A stretch of DNA of 64,000 nt from Antricoccus suffuscus. Lineage in GTDB: Bacteria > Actinomycetota > Actinomycetes > Mycobacteriales > Antricoccaceae. The stretch lies in assembly GCF_003003235.1 (NCBI RefSeq), contig NZ_PVUE01000016.1:1-64000 (forward strand). The letters are read 5' to 3'. Shown here one piece after another: positions 8,020 to 16,571 of the stretch (positions are counted from its first letter, which is position 1; the number at the start of each line of letters is the position of its first letter). Both the position numbers and the translations under genes were made by a program. The notes below the pieces were generated by a model. That model saw only the letters and a list, made by a program, of their open reading frames with translations, did not search any database and was not told the DNA's origin.

Positions 8020-9418
8020 CGGATTCCTCAGGGGACTTGAGTCGGATCACTGTGTCGGTAAATTGCTTGAGCATGTCGTCGTCGTGCGACACCATCACGA
8101 TCGGCAGTCCGTCGGCGGCCAGGTCATGAAGCAGCATGAGGACCCGTTCGGCGGAGGCCTGGTCAAGAGCGGCCGTGGGCTCATCGGCCAGCAGCAGCCG
8201 TACGTCCCCGACTAATGCCCGCGCGATCGCCACCCGCTGCGCCTGACCGCCCGACAGCTCGACCGCACGGGAATGCGGATCGACAGATGCCAGACCGACC
8301 CGTTCGAGCAGCTTTGCGGCTACCTCAAACTGGTCGGACTTGGGCATGCGCGTGCGCAGTTTACGGCGCAACGGCTCGGTGATGACCCGGTAGATCGGCC
8401 AGCGCGGGTTGAGACTTCCCAACGCGTTCTGGAACACCAGTGCAACGTCTCCGGGTGGGGGCGGCCGCCCGGTTTCGTCCCAGTCGACAGTCCCGGCCGA
8501 CGGTCGTTCTATCCCCGCGACCACCCGCAGCAGCGTGCTCTTGCCACAACCGGATGGACCCCCGACTCCAACGACCTCACCGCGCCGTACGTCGAGGTCC
8601 ACCGGCGCCAGCCCACCGGCGGCGTACGTCCGCGTGACGGCGCGGGCGCGCAGAACTGGCGTGCCTGACTTTCGTCGCCGAGCGTTCTTCAGCCAGCTAT
8701 GTTCATCGATGCCGGACAGTCGTTTGCGGATGTCCGCGCCAGAATCAACCGATACGATGCGGCCGTTCGCCATCGTGTAGACGCGGTCGGCGTACTCACT
8801 TGCCAGATGCACATCGTGGCTGACAACGACGAGTGCGCGCTCGTCGCTCACGAGCGTGTCCATGACCCGGCGGGCGGTTTGCGAATCTAGTGCAGAAGTC
8901 GGCTCGTCAGCGAGTACGACGGCAGGCTCCAGTGCACCTGCGGTCACGACGGAACCGCGTTGGAGCATTCCTCCGGACCACGCGAACGGCGGCTGTCGCA
9001 TTCGTCGGTCCGCGTCGCCGATATGGACGGCGTCAAGCCGTTTGGCGATGGTAGTTCGCTTCACCGGCAGGCTCTTGGTGCGCCATGCCTCGGCGATGTT
9101 GGTGTCGACGTTCATGATGGGGTTCATCGCGCCGTAAGGGTCTTGGCTTACATAGCCGATCGTGCTTCCGCGTAGTGCGCGGGAGGTATCTTCGTCGCTG
9201 CCGACTACATCGGATCCATCCACGAGCACCTCACCGCGGATGCGGGCAGACGGCTCGAGAGTTCCTAAGATTGCCTTGAGAATTGTGCTCTTACCGCTGC
9301 CGCTCTCACCTACGATTGCGACGGTCTCGGTCTCACGTACCGTCAAACTGACCTCTTGGACCACTTCTGGTCCTTCGCCGTACGCAACCGTGAGTCGACG
9401 AATCTCAATGATCGTCAT
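8012..9418 (-). CDS. Fused double ATP-binding protein of a peptide/nickel-type ABC importer (DppD-DppF fusion)
   Basis: A 468-residue ATPase with two complete ABC domains on one chain. Domain 1 has GESGSGKST, a signature region reading WSGGMLQ, and VLADEPTSALD. Domain 2 has GGPSGCGKST, LSGGQAQRVAIARAL and LLADEPTAALD. This corresponds to the two separate ATPases of Dpp/Opp/Nik systems. ATG 9418 (MTIIEIRRL) is chosen because it forms an ATGA overlap with the permease stop; the frame extends 34 codons further into the permease gene. It overlaps the monooxygenase gene downstream. It belongs to the riboswitch-led operon. Confidence 0.92.
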   Translation of the reverse strand: MTIIEIRRLTVAYGEGPEVVQEVSLTVRETETVAIVGESGSGKSTILKAILGTLEPSARIRGEVLVDGSDVVGSDEDTSRALRGSTIGYVSQDPYGAMNPIMNVDTNIAEAWRTKSLPVKRTTIAKRLDAVHIGDADRRMRQPPFAWSGGMLQRGSVVTAGALEPAVVLADEPTSALDSQTARRVMDTLVSDERALVVVSHDVHLASEYADRVYTMANGRIVSVDSGADIRKRLSGIDEHSWLKNARRRKSGTPVLRARAVTRTYAAGGLAPVDLDVRRGEVVGVGGPSGCGKSTLLRVVAGIERPSAGTVDWDETGRPPPPGDVALVFQNALGSLNPRWPIYRVITEPLRRKLRTRMPKSDQFEVAAKLLERVGLASVDPHSRAVELSGGQAQRVAIARALVGDVRLLLADEPTAALDQASAERVLMLLHDLAADGLPIVMVSHDDDMLKQFTDTVIRLKSPEESDD

Positions 9419-10257
9419 TGTCGCCCCTGCGTGCTCACTGATTTGTGCAGCCCTTCTGCGATGAGGTTCGCGGCCGCGGCCATTGCCAGGATTGCCAGCG
9501 ACGGCCAGACCAGTAGCCAAGGTCCGGCGGTGATGAATCGCCGCGCGTCGCCGAGCATCGCCCCGAGCTCCGCGGTCGGCATCTGTACACCGAGACCAAG
9601 GAATGACAGGCCGGCCAGGGACACCACGATGCCGCCCAGCCGCAGAGTCGAGATGATGAATACCTGCGGGAGGACCGCCGGCAGCACATGTCGGATGCCC
9701 AGCGCCGGGCGGCTGATTCCCGCCACTCGCGCCGCCGCGACGTACGGGCGGTTTCGCGCGTCAAGGGTCAAGGCGCGCGAAATGCGCGCATCGGTGGCCC
9801 AGCTGGAGATGACGAGCGCGATGAGGAGATTGAGGTAGCCCGGGCCGAGCAGGCCGACGATCGCGAGCGCGAGTACGAGGCTGGGGATGGCGAGGACGAC
9901 GTCGATGATCCGGGAGATGACCCGATCCACCCAGCCATCTGAAAGTCCGGCCACCATCCCGACGAACAAGCTGACGGTCGACGAGCCGATGAGTACGACG
10001 AGCGCCGAGATCAGCGATAGCCGCAGACCGACGACGGTGCGCGCGAACTGGTCGCGGCCGTACTGATCGGTGCCGAGCCAAAACCGTCCGCTCGGCGGCT
10101 GAAGTTTGTCAGCGTAGTGCGGTTGATTAGGCGGAAACTTGGCGATGATCGGGCCGACGATCGCGATCACGACAACCGCGATGAACAGCCCGATTCCGAT
10201 ACGGACCGGCGTCGCCAGCCTCTGGCTCCTGGCTCGTGGCAGCGGCTTGATGCTCAT
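9415..10257 (-). CDS. ABC importer permease, DppC/NikC type
   Basis: A 280-residue inner-membrane permease. The N-terminal membrane helix (VRIGIGLFIAVVVIAIVGP) is followed by the family motif FWLGTDQYGRDQFART, then the BPD_transp_1 domain with the EAA-like loop around AARVAGISRPALGIRHVLP. The last part, LSFLGLGVQMPTAELGAML, is diagnostic of DppC-type subunits. The start ATG 10257 overlaps the DppB-type gene stop (ATGA). It pairs with the permease encoded upstream to form the channel. Confidence 0.93.
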   Translation of the reverse strand: MSIKPLPRARSQRLATPVRIGIGLFIAVVVIAIVGPIIAKFPPNQPHYADKLQPPSGRFWLGTDQYGRDQFARTVVGLRLSLISALVVLIGSSTVSLFVGMVAGLSDGWVDRVISRIIDVVLAIPSLVLALAIVGLLGPGYLNLLIALVISSWATDARISRALTLDARNRPYVAAARVAGISRPALGIRHVLPAVLPQVFIISTLRLGGIVVSLAGLSFLGLGVQMPTAELGAMLGDARRFITAGPWLLVWPSLAILAMAAAANLIAEGLHKSVSTQGRQ

Positions 10258-11195
10258 GGTTGCACCCGGATCCGCCGGTCGATGAGCGCGGATAGAAGAT
10301 CCGCGAGCACGCTGACGATCACATAACTTAGCGTCGCAAGTACGGTGAATGCCTGAATCACCGGCAGATCGCGGTTCTTGACGGACTCGACAATGAACGA
10401 GCCGAGGCCCGGCCACGTGAAGACCGTCTCGACGATGGCGGCCCCACCGATCAGGGCGGCGACTCCGACCGCCAGCGCGTGCAACGACGGCACGGCGCTG
10501 TTGGGAAGCGCGTGACGCCACACGATCCGCCACCGGGTCGCGCCGCGGGACCGCAGCACGTGCGCCGCCGACGTATCCATGAAGGTCAGGATGTTCGCCC
10601 TCAGCAACCGGGACCAGGAGTCGGCCAGACCGAGCGCAAGACACACCGCGGGCATCCATACCTGCGACCAGGAACCGTCCAGCGCCGCCTTGCCCTGGCC
10701 GAAGCCGATCACCAAGACCTGGATCAGCAGCAGCGCGACGACGAAGCTCGGCACGGACGCGGAAAGGAGCGCGACGGCCTGCGTGCCATAGTCCGGCCAC
10801 CGGCCACGGCAGTACGCCGCCAGCACGCCCAGCGCGACCGCGAGTACGAATGCCAGCACCAACGCGACCACGGCGAGCCGCAGCGATGCCGGCAGCCTGG
10901 CGGCGAGTTCTTCGGAGACTGGTCGGCCCGACCGATACGACACGCCGAACGAACCGCGCACCGCATTCCAAAGCCAATGGAAGTACTGCACGACGACTGG
11001 CTGTTCCAGCCCGAGCCTGTCAGTCAGATCCGAGATCTGGCCCGGCGTCGGCTCCGGTATCCCTTGTGCGATCAGGATCAGCCGTGCGGGGGACCCCGGA
11101 GCCAACGGGAGTAGCGACCAGATCAGCACGCTCGCGCCCAGGAGCGTGATCACGGCCTCCAGTACTCGGCGGCGTACCAGTCGCAGGACTCGCAT
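10254..11195 (-). CDS. ABC importer permease, DppB/NikB type
   Basis: A 313-residue inner-membrane permease with the DppB-type layout: an N-terminal helix (LEAVITLLGASVLIWSLL), the LAPGSPAR motif, an external loop with DRLGLEQPVVVQYFHWL and GSFGVSYRSGRPV, then five further membrane segments. The cytoplasmic coupling loop reads VLRSRGATRWRIVWRHALPN. It starts at ATG 11195, 12 bases after the binding-protein stop, and overlaps the DppC-type gene by ATGA. Confidence 0.93.
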   Translation of the reverse strand: MRVLRLVRRRVLEAVITLLGASVLIWSLLPLAPGSPARLILIAQGIPEPTPGQISDLTDRLGLEQPVVVQYFHWLWNAVRGSFGVSYRSGRPVSEELAARLPASLRLAVVALVLAFVLAVALGVLAAYCRGRWPDYGTQAVALLSASVPSFVVALLLIQVLVIGFGQGKAALDGSWSQVWMPAVCLALGLADSWSRLLRANILTFMDTSAAHVLRSRGATRWRIVWRHALPNSAVPSLHALAVGVAALIGGAAIVETVFTWPGLGSFIVESVKNRDLPVIQAFTVLATLSYVIVSVLADLLSALIDRRIRVQP

Positions 11196-11207
11196 CGGAC
11201 GTGGTGG

Positions 11208-12863
11208 CTATTTGCCGGTCTGGCTCGTGATGTGGCGCCGGACGCTGGAGACCTTGTAGTCAACCCAGGCCGGGCCGACGACGACGGTGAAGTACTTGTA
11301 GGTGCCCGCCACGACGTACGCCTCGTCTGCGACAAGGATCTTCTGCGCGTCCTTCAGGAGCTGGTCGCGTTTCGAATCGTCGAACTCACCACGAAGCTGG
11401 TCGCCGATTTTGTCAATGGTGGGGTTGGTTATCCCCTGCGCGTTCGAGGACCCGCCGGTGACCCACCGGACGAGATACGGCTGGATCGGGTCCGCGGTTC
11501 CGGACAACGACCCGCTCAGTGCGACAGACGACTCCCACGCATTAGGGCCCTTCTTTACCGCTGCGGAGTCCTCTGCATTGTTGATCTCTAGGTCGAATCC
11601 GGCCTTCGCCACCTGGTCTTTCATCGCGATCGCGACGTCGACCGTTTCAGGTCCCTGGGCCTGCGTCACGAATCGGACGGTCAGCTTCTGGCCGTCCTTT
11701 TCCCGGATACCGTCCGACCCGACCGTCCATCCGGCATCGTCGAGTAGCGACTTCGCCTTCTTCAGATCGAACTTCTGATTCTTGAGTGCGAAGGGCATCT
11801 CGGTCGGATATAGACTCTCCGCGGCCTTGAACTGTCCGTTGCCGACGTCGTCCGCGATGCCCTTGTAGTCAATGGCCTCGGTGAATGCCTTTCGCACGTT
11901 GACGTCGGTGAAGATCCCGGCTTTGAGGTTCATCTCGACCAAGAGAGACTGAAGCGCCAGCTTTGAGGAGAGCACGGCTGCCTCGGGATCGCCCTGCAGC
12001 TCAAGCTTCGCCGAGGTCGAGGGGTAGAAGGCCATATCCGCCTCACCGCTTTTGACTCCGGCGATACGTGCCTGTTCGTCGGGTACGACCTTGACGGTGA
12101 TGCCCTTCAGCGGCGGCTTGCCTTCCCAATGCTTAGCGAATGGTTTCAGTTGGAGGTTGTCCGGATCCCAGGCAGTAATCTCGTACGGGCCGGAGTAGGC
12201 GCCCTTTCCGACGATCTTGCTGGAGTCACCGCCGGCGGCATCCATGACGCTCACGTCGTAAATCTGTAGCGAGTTGTCCCGGGCGGCGAGCGCCGCCGGG
12301 ACCATCGCATTCGGTGCGGGCGTGGTCAGGATGACCTTGTCACCCTCGGCGATCACGGTGGTCGCGGTGTCCAGGTAGACCTGGGCGGCCTTCGACTTCG
12401 CGATCTGCCGGGTGAGTGCGGCAGCAACAGCCTCGGCGTCTACCGGATTGCCGTTCTGAAAGGTCACGCCATCGCGCAAGGTGACTACCCATCGGGTGTC
12501 GCCGTCGCGGGATACATCCTTGGCAAGCCACGGCTTTATGCTGCCATCGTCCTCGACTTGAAGGAGATTCTCGGCGACACCCCAGTCGAAGAGCCAGTTC
12601 GTGCCTGTACCGGCCGGATCGAGTCCCGCGATCGTGTAGGAGTTGTAGATCGTAAGAGTGCCGTCGCCTTTGGCCCGGAGCTCTTTCGCCGCGCTGGCGG
12701 ATCCCTGGTTGCCGTCGCTCGATGCGCCCGCGGAACATCCGGTGACAATCAGCGCAACGATGAGTGTGAGTGTAGCGATTATCGTGGGCGATCGACGTGG
12801 TCCGTTGGTGCGCTGGTTTGGCCGTCCGGCAGTAAACCGGGTGCGGTGAGCTGACACTCGCAT
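11208..12863 (-). CDS. Family-5 extracellular solute-binding lipoprotein of a B12-riboswitch-controlled ABC importer
   Basis: A 551-residue SBP_bac_5 protein (same fold as DppA, OppA and NikA), first gene of the operon. It has an unusually long Arg-rich N-terminus, then a hydrophobic core ending in the lipobox LIVTGC, then a Ser/Gly/Ala linker. The mature domain contains IVGKGAYSGPYEITAWDPDN and the WEGKPPLKGITVKVVPDEQ segment typical of the family. Two near-adjacent ATG codons exist (12869 and 12863); 12863 is preferred because ACGAGG lies 6 bases upstream, whereas it would touch the first one. The cobalamin aptamer ends only about 28 bases before the start, fitting control of translation initiation. 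The substrate is not known from sequence; the riboswitch points to cobalt or a corrinoid. Confidence 0.9.
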   Translation of the reverse strand: MRVSAHRTRFTAGRPNQRTNGPRRSPTIIATLTLIVALIVTGCSAGASSDGNQGSASAAKELRAKGDGTLTIYNSYTIAGLDPAGTGTNWLFDWGVAENLLQVEDDGSIKPWLAKDVSRDGDTRWVVTLRDGVTFQNGNPVDAEAVAAALTRQIAKSKAAQVYLDTATTVIAEGDKVILTTPAPNAMVPAALAARDNSLQIYDVSVMDAAGGDSSKIVGKGAYSGPYEITAWDPDNLQLKPFAKHWEGKPPLKGITVKVVPDEQARIAGVKSGEADMAFYPSTSAKLELQGDPEAAVLSSKLALQSLLVEMNLKAGIFTDVNVRKAFTEAIDYKGIADDVGNGQFKAAESLYPTEMPFALKNQKFDLKKAKSLLDDAGWTVGSDGIREKDGQKLTVRFVTQAQGPETVDVAIAMKDQVAKAGFDLEINNAEDSAAVKKGPNAWESSVALSGSLSGTADPIQPYLVRWVTGGSSNAQGITNPTIDKIGDQLRGEFDDSKRDQLLKDAQKILVADEAYVVAGTYKYFTVVVGPAWVDYKVSSVRRHITSQTGK

Positions 12864-12890
12864 GTTCATCCTCGTGACGTTGACCTGAAT

Positions 12891-13062
12891 GGGTGCAGGT
12901 GTCCTGGCTCCCGGATCAACGCGCGCCTTCGGCCTTCCAACCCAGGGAGGTCGTGACCGTACGTGAAGGTTTGCTACTCGGTGACAGTTGCGGGACAGCC
13001 CCGGATTCGCACCGGTGTTCCCTGCGCGTTAGAAGGTAGCACTCGGGAGCGCACGGCAATGC
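12891..13062 (-). promoter_or_regulatory. Cobalamin riboswitch leading the ABC importer/monooxygenase operon
   Basis: Read on the minus strand, the conserved core starts GGGAACACCGGTGCGAATCC and continues GGGGCTGTCCCGCAACTG (genomic 12985-13022). The 3' closing segment is GAGCCAGGACACCTGC near 12891. These match the universal cobalamin aptamer elements (GGGAA..GGTG..AATCC..GC.G.CCCGCAACTG and the AGCCAGGAGACCTGC-type B12 box). The 5' boundary is approximate. The aptamer ends about 28 bases from the binding-protein start, so ligand binding probably blocks the ribosome-binding site. Confidence 0.93.
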
Positions 13063-13119
13063 GATCAGGCGGCGCGGTGCGGACCGTGCGTGTCGCTGCG
13101 ACCGCGATCGGGGTAAGGT
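13063..13119. promoter_or_regulatory. Shared divergent promoter region between two cobalamin riboswitches
   Basis: Only about 57 bases separate the estimated 5' ends of the two outward-facing riboswitches, so both promoters must lie here or overlap the aptamer 5' ends. I could not identify convincing -10/-35 elements. Confidence 0.5.
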
Positions 13120-13316
13120 CGCGATGCAGCTGGTTTGCCTCGCCGCGTCGTGCGGTAAAGCAAAGTAATAGGGAACCCGGTGAGAGTCCGGGACTGCCCC
13201 GCAGCGGTAATTGGGAACGAACGCCGTCAGACAAGCACTGGGCCATCCGGCCTGGGAAGCGATGGCAAGTAGGTGATCGAGGCCCGATCGAGCCCATGAG
13301 TCCGAACACCTGCCAG
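13120..13316 (+). promoter_or_regulatory. Cobalamin riboswitch leading metE
   Basis: The core reads GGGAACCCGGTGAGAGTCCG then GGACTGCCCCGCAGCGGTAA at 13171-13210, and the 3' closing segment is GAGTCCGAACACCTGCC ending near 13314. All are hallmark cobalamin-aptamer elements. Unlike the other two, it is followed by a 163-base leader before metE. That leader contains two clean hairpins, CCCGAC/GTCGGG (13324-13339) and GCGTGT-TCG-ACACGC (13396-13410), which are candidates for the expression platform. Confidence 0.93.
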
Positions 13317-13479
13317 TTGTGCGCCCGACAGCCGTCGGGTGCCGATAGTGACCTCGAGGGCGGGTCATGGCGGCTACGGGAAATCGAAGGTTGTCGCGTG
13401 TTCGACACGCATGACCGATGCCGTCGCCGGCCGGTATCTGCTCTCGCGGTCACGTAGGACTCGCGAAGGAGAGTTCGGT

Positions 13480-15807
13480 ATGACCGATCAGGCGACGAGC
13501 CAACCACCGATCAGTCAATCGACTGTGTATGGATACCCGCGGCAAGGCGAAGACCGCGAGCTGAAGAGAGCCGTCGAAGGTTACTGGGCGGGCGGGACCG
13601 CCGAGGACCTCCAGTCCGTCGCGCGTCACTTGCGCCAGCAGCGACTGACCGTCCTACGCAACGCCGGCATCGATGAAGTGCCGGTCAATGACTTCTCGTT
13701 GTACGACCACGTGCTCGACATGGCCGTCATGTTGGGCGCGATTCCCGAGCGTCATCGGCAGGCCGTGCCGGTCACCGATACCCCGACCTCGAAGCTCGAT
13801 CGGTACTTCGCGATGGCCCGCGGTACGGCGGATGTCGCACCGATGGAGATGACGAAGTGGTTTGACACCAACTACCACTATCTCGTGCCCGAGCTGCGCG
13901 AGTCGACCGAGTTCGAGCTCGATGCATCAAAGCCGCTGGAGGAGCTTGCAGAAGCCCGGGAGCTGGGGTTGCGCGCGCGTCCGGTGATCCTGGGGCCGAT
14001 CAGTTTCCTGCTCTTGTCGAAGGCGGCATCCGGTGCGCGCCAGGGGTTCGAGCCCCTTTCACTCGTCGACCGCCTCGCGCCAAAGTACGGCGAGCTGCTG
14101 CAGTTGCTGCACGACGCAGGGGCCGGGTGGGTGCAGCTCGACGAGCCCGTGCTCGTGACGGATCAGTCGCCGCAGGTACTCGCACAGGTAAGAGACGTGT
14201 ACGCCGCGCTCGCGGCGGAGCAGGCGCGCCCGAAAATCGTGGTGGCGTCGTACTTCGAGCGGCTCGGCGATGCACTCGACGTACTCGCCAAATCGCCGGT
14301 CGAGGGCCTGGCGATCGACTTCACCGGACCTGCGGCCCAGAACCTCACCGACTTGGCGGCGATCGGCGGCATTCCCGGCAAACGTCTGATCGCCGGCGTC
14401 ATCGACGGGCGGAACGTCTGGCTCGCAGATCTGCAGACCGCCCTGTCGGCCCTCGTTACTCTGCTGGCGTTGGCGGATCGGGTAGACGTGAGTGCGTCGT
14501 GCTCGCTGCTGCACGTGCCGCTCGATGTCCGCCTCGAGCCGGATCTCGACCCGCAGGTTGCGGCGTGGCTGTCGTTTGCGCGCCAGAAGCTCGATGAGAT
14601 CGTCACCCTTACCCGTGGAGTGAGTGGCAAGGCAGCGATTGCCGAAGAGCTTGAGTCCAACGGTGCGCTGCGGGTCATCCGCAGCACCTCGCCACTTGTG
14701 CGCGACGAAGCAGTCCGGGCGCGCGCCACGGCGGTCGGCGCCGACGACCTACGTCGTCATAGCCCATACGCACAGCGTGCGGAGCAGCAGCGCCGACGGC
14801 TTGGCTTACCGACGTTACCGACGACCACGATCGGTTCCTATCCGCAGACCGCGGACATACGCAAGGCGCGGGCAGGGCTGCGCAAGGGGACGGTCACGCC
14901 CGAGCAGTACGCCGAGACGATGCGCGAGGAGATTCGTAAGGTCATCGGGCTTCAAGAGGAGATCGGGCTGGATGTGCTTGTGCACGGCGAACCCGAGCGC
15001 AACGACATGGTCCAGTACTTCGCCGAACAGCTCAACGGCTATGTCGCCACAGTCAACGGCTGGGTGCAGTCTTACGGCAGTCGCTACGTGCGGCCGCCGA
15101 TCATTCTCGGTGATGTCTCGCGGCGGCAGCCGATGACCGTCGAGTGGGGGAAGTACGCCCAGAGCCTGACGAGTCGACCGGTGAAAGGAATGTTGACCGG
15201 CCCGGTGACAATGCTCGCGTGGTCGTTCGTTCGCGACGACCAGCCGCAAAGCGAGACCGCCCGGCAGGTCGGCCTCGCCCTGCGCGAAGAGGTGCTCGAT
15301 CTCGAAAGCGCGGGTATCGGAGTCATCCAAGTCGACGAACCCGCACTGCGCGAGACATTGCCGCTGCGCAAGGAGAGTCGCCCGTCGTACCTGCGTTGGG
15401 CTGTCGACTCCTTCTTGCTGGCGACTGCTGGCGTGCGTGATCAGACCCAGATCCACACGCACATGTGTTACGCCGACTTCGAGGATATTCTGGGCGCCAT
15501 TGTCGAGCTCGACGCCGACGTGATCAGCCTCGAGGCCGCGCGCTCGCAGATGGAGATCGTCGATGAGCTCGCCAGCGCGCAGTACCCCAACGAGGTCGGC
15601 CCCGGAGTGTGGGACATCCACTCGCCGCGCGTCCCCTCGGCCGCCGAGCTCACGGAGCGTCTCGCCTCGGCGGTCGCGAAGTTCCCGAGCGACCGGCTCT
15701 GGGCGAACCCGGACTGCGGCCTGAAGACCCGCGGGTACGGCGAGGTGCGGGAGACCCTCGCCAACCTCGTCGCCGCTGCACAGAAGGTGCGTGCAGGAGG
15801 TCAGTAA
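13480..15807 (+). CDS. metE: Cobalamin-independent methionine synthase
   Basis: A 775-residue 5-methyltetrahydropteroyltriglutamate-homocysteine S-methyltransferase, the last step of methionine synthesis without B12. Zinc ligands are in place: His661 and Cys663 in the HTHMCY motif and Cys746 in NPDCGLKTRG. The C-terminal domain includes TTIGSYPQT and VHGEPERNDMVQYF. Length is normal. ATG 13480 (MTDQATSQ) has GAAGGAG upstream; the open frame starting at 13339 lies in the riboswitch leader and is rejected. Repression by B12 through the upstream riboswitch is the standard logic: MetE is made only when cobalamin for MetH is short. A hairpin at 15812-15841 follows the stop. Confidence 0.97.
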   Translation: MTDQATSQPPISQSTVYGYPRQGEDRELKRAVEGYWAGGTAEDLQSVARHLRQQRLTVLRNAGIDEVPVNDFSLYDHVLDMAVMLGAIPERHRQAVPVTDTPTSKLDRYFAMARGTADVAPMEMTKWFDTNYHYLVPELRESTEFELDASKPLEELAEARELGLRARPVILGPISFLLLSKAASGARQGFEPLSLVDRLAPKYGELLQLLHDAGAGWVQLDEPVLVTDQSPQVLAQVRDVYAALAAEQARPKIVVASYFERLGDALDVLAKSPVEGLAIDFTGPAAQNLTDLAAIGGIPGKRLIAGVIDGRNVWLADLQTALSALVTLLALADRVDVSASCSLLHVPLDVRLEPDLDPQVAAWLSFARQKLDEIVTLTRGVSGKAAIAEELESNGALRVIRSTSPLVRDEAVRARATAVGADDLRRHSPYAQRAEQQRRRLGLPTLPTTTIGSYPQTADIRKARAGLRKGTVTPEQYAETMREEIRKVIGLQEEIGLDVLVHGEPERNDMVQYFAEQLNGYVATVNGWVQSYGSRYVRPPIILGDVSRRQPMTVEWGKYAQSLTSRPVKGMLTGPVTMLAWSFVRDDQPQSETARQVGLALREEVLDLESAGIGVIQVDEPALRETLPLRKESRPSYLRWAVDSFLLATAGVRDQTQIHTHMCYADFEDILGAIVELDADVISLEAARSQMEIVDELASAQYPNEVGPGVWDIHSPRVPSAAELTERLASAVAKFPSDRLWANPDCGLKTRGYGEVRETLANLVAAAQKVRAGGQ

Positions 15808-15811
15808 CCAC

Positions 15812-15841
15812 TTGCGGGGGCGGCGTAAACCGCCTCCGCAA
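15812..15841 (+). terminator. Hairpin after metE, likely terminator
   Basis: A 12-bp stem (TTGCGGGGGCGG with CCGCCTCCGCAA, one mismatch) with a 6-base loop starts 5 bases after the metE stop. There is no U-run, as is common in high-GC actinobacteria. Confidence 0.6.
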
Positions 15842-15900
15842 CGGGCGGCCCGGCAAATGATCAGGGATGGCGTGCGATCGGCTAGACGCACAACCGCAAC

Positions 15901-16524
15901 CTATTTCCGGGTGGAAGTCTCCGGTTCGGTTGTGCCCTTGGCGGGAGCGAGGTGCGCTCGTTCCCCGTCGTGGCTGAGGATAGCGAGGATTTCCACGGGG
16001 GCATCGTGTGCGCCGATCGCGTGCGGGATCATCGTGGAGAATTCGGCAGCATTACCTGCCTCGACGAGGATGAGCCGGTCACCTAACCGCAGTTCCGCCG
16101 TACCTGACAGCACGATGAACCAGTCGCGGCCCGGGTGCACCCCTAGCTCTTCGGTCGGCGGCGCGGGCGTCGTGATTCGCATCTTCGCTACGGACATCTC
16201 GAACGGGGTTCGTTCCCGGGCGAGTGTCCAGATGGTCGCTCCTCGCTGTTCGTTGCGCTGAGGGCGGATCACCACGTCATCGTCGTTCGGGGATTCAATG
16301 AGCTGGTCGAGCGTTGTGTCGAGGGCGCGGGCGATCGGAACAAGCTGATCGAGAGCGATCCGTCGCTGGCCGGTTTCAATGCGGCTCAAATTGGAGGGGC
16401 TCAGGAAGCTCCGCCGGGCGAGAGTGTCGAGCGACCATCCACGAGCAAGTCGCAGCGCGCGAATCCGGCTACGGACCAGCGCATCGATATTCGTGTCTGT
16501 AGAGGCGTCACAATCTTGCGTCAT
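15901..16524 (-). CDS. XRE-family regulator with C-terminal cupin domain
   Basis: A 207-residue transcription factor. Residues ~17-75 form an HTH_3 domain (IRALRLARGWSLDTLARRS ... SNLSRIETGQRRIALDQL), and residues ~120-190 a small cupin domain (LGVHPGRDWFIVLSGTAEL ... HAIGAHDAPVEILAI) that probably senses a ligand or metal. The start is ATG 16524 (MTQDCDAS); an upstream in-frame ATG exists at 16587 but would overlap the divergent gene and its promoter. A perfect 10-bp-arm palindrome covers the start codon and codons 2-5, suggesting autoregulation and control of the divergent methyltransferase gene 47 bases away. Confidence 0.85.
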   Translation of the reverse strand: MTQDCDASTDTNIDALVRSRIRALRLARGWSLDTLARRSFLSPSNLSRIETGQRRIALDQLVPIARALDTTLDQLIESPNDDDVVIRPQRNEQRGATIWTLARERTPFEMSVAKMRITTPAPPTEELGVHPGRDWFIVLSGTAELRLGDRLILVEAGNAAEFSTMIPHAIGAHDAPVEILAILSHDGERAHLAPAKGTTEPETSTRK

Positions 16525-16536
16525 AGGCAAGATTGT
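16510..16536. promoter_or_regulatory. Perfect palindrome over the XRE-cupin start codon, candidate operator
   Basis: Arms ACAATCTTGC (16510-16519) and GCAAGATTGT (16527-16536) flank a 7-base spacer that contains the regulator's start codon. A TAGAAT hexamer at 16560-16565 lies only 7 bases before the divergent methyltransferase ATG and could be its -10 box, which would make that mRNA leaderless, with the palindrome near its -35 region. Confidence 0.7.
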
Positions 16537-16571
16537 ATGCCTGAACGGCACGGGGTGCATAGAATCGGCCC

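Noticed and set aside
13339-13479. N-terminal extension of MetE
   Set aside because: It lies in the riboswitch leader and lacks similarity to MetE; ATG 13480 has a clear ribosome-binding site.
14815-15891. Long minus-strand open frame (358 aa) opposite metE
   Set aside because: It is antisense to a clear MetE coding region, with Arg/His-rich composition typical of shadow frames in GC-rich DNA.
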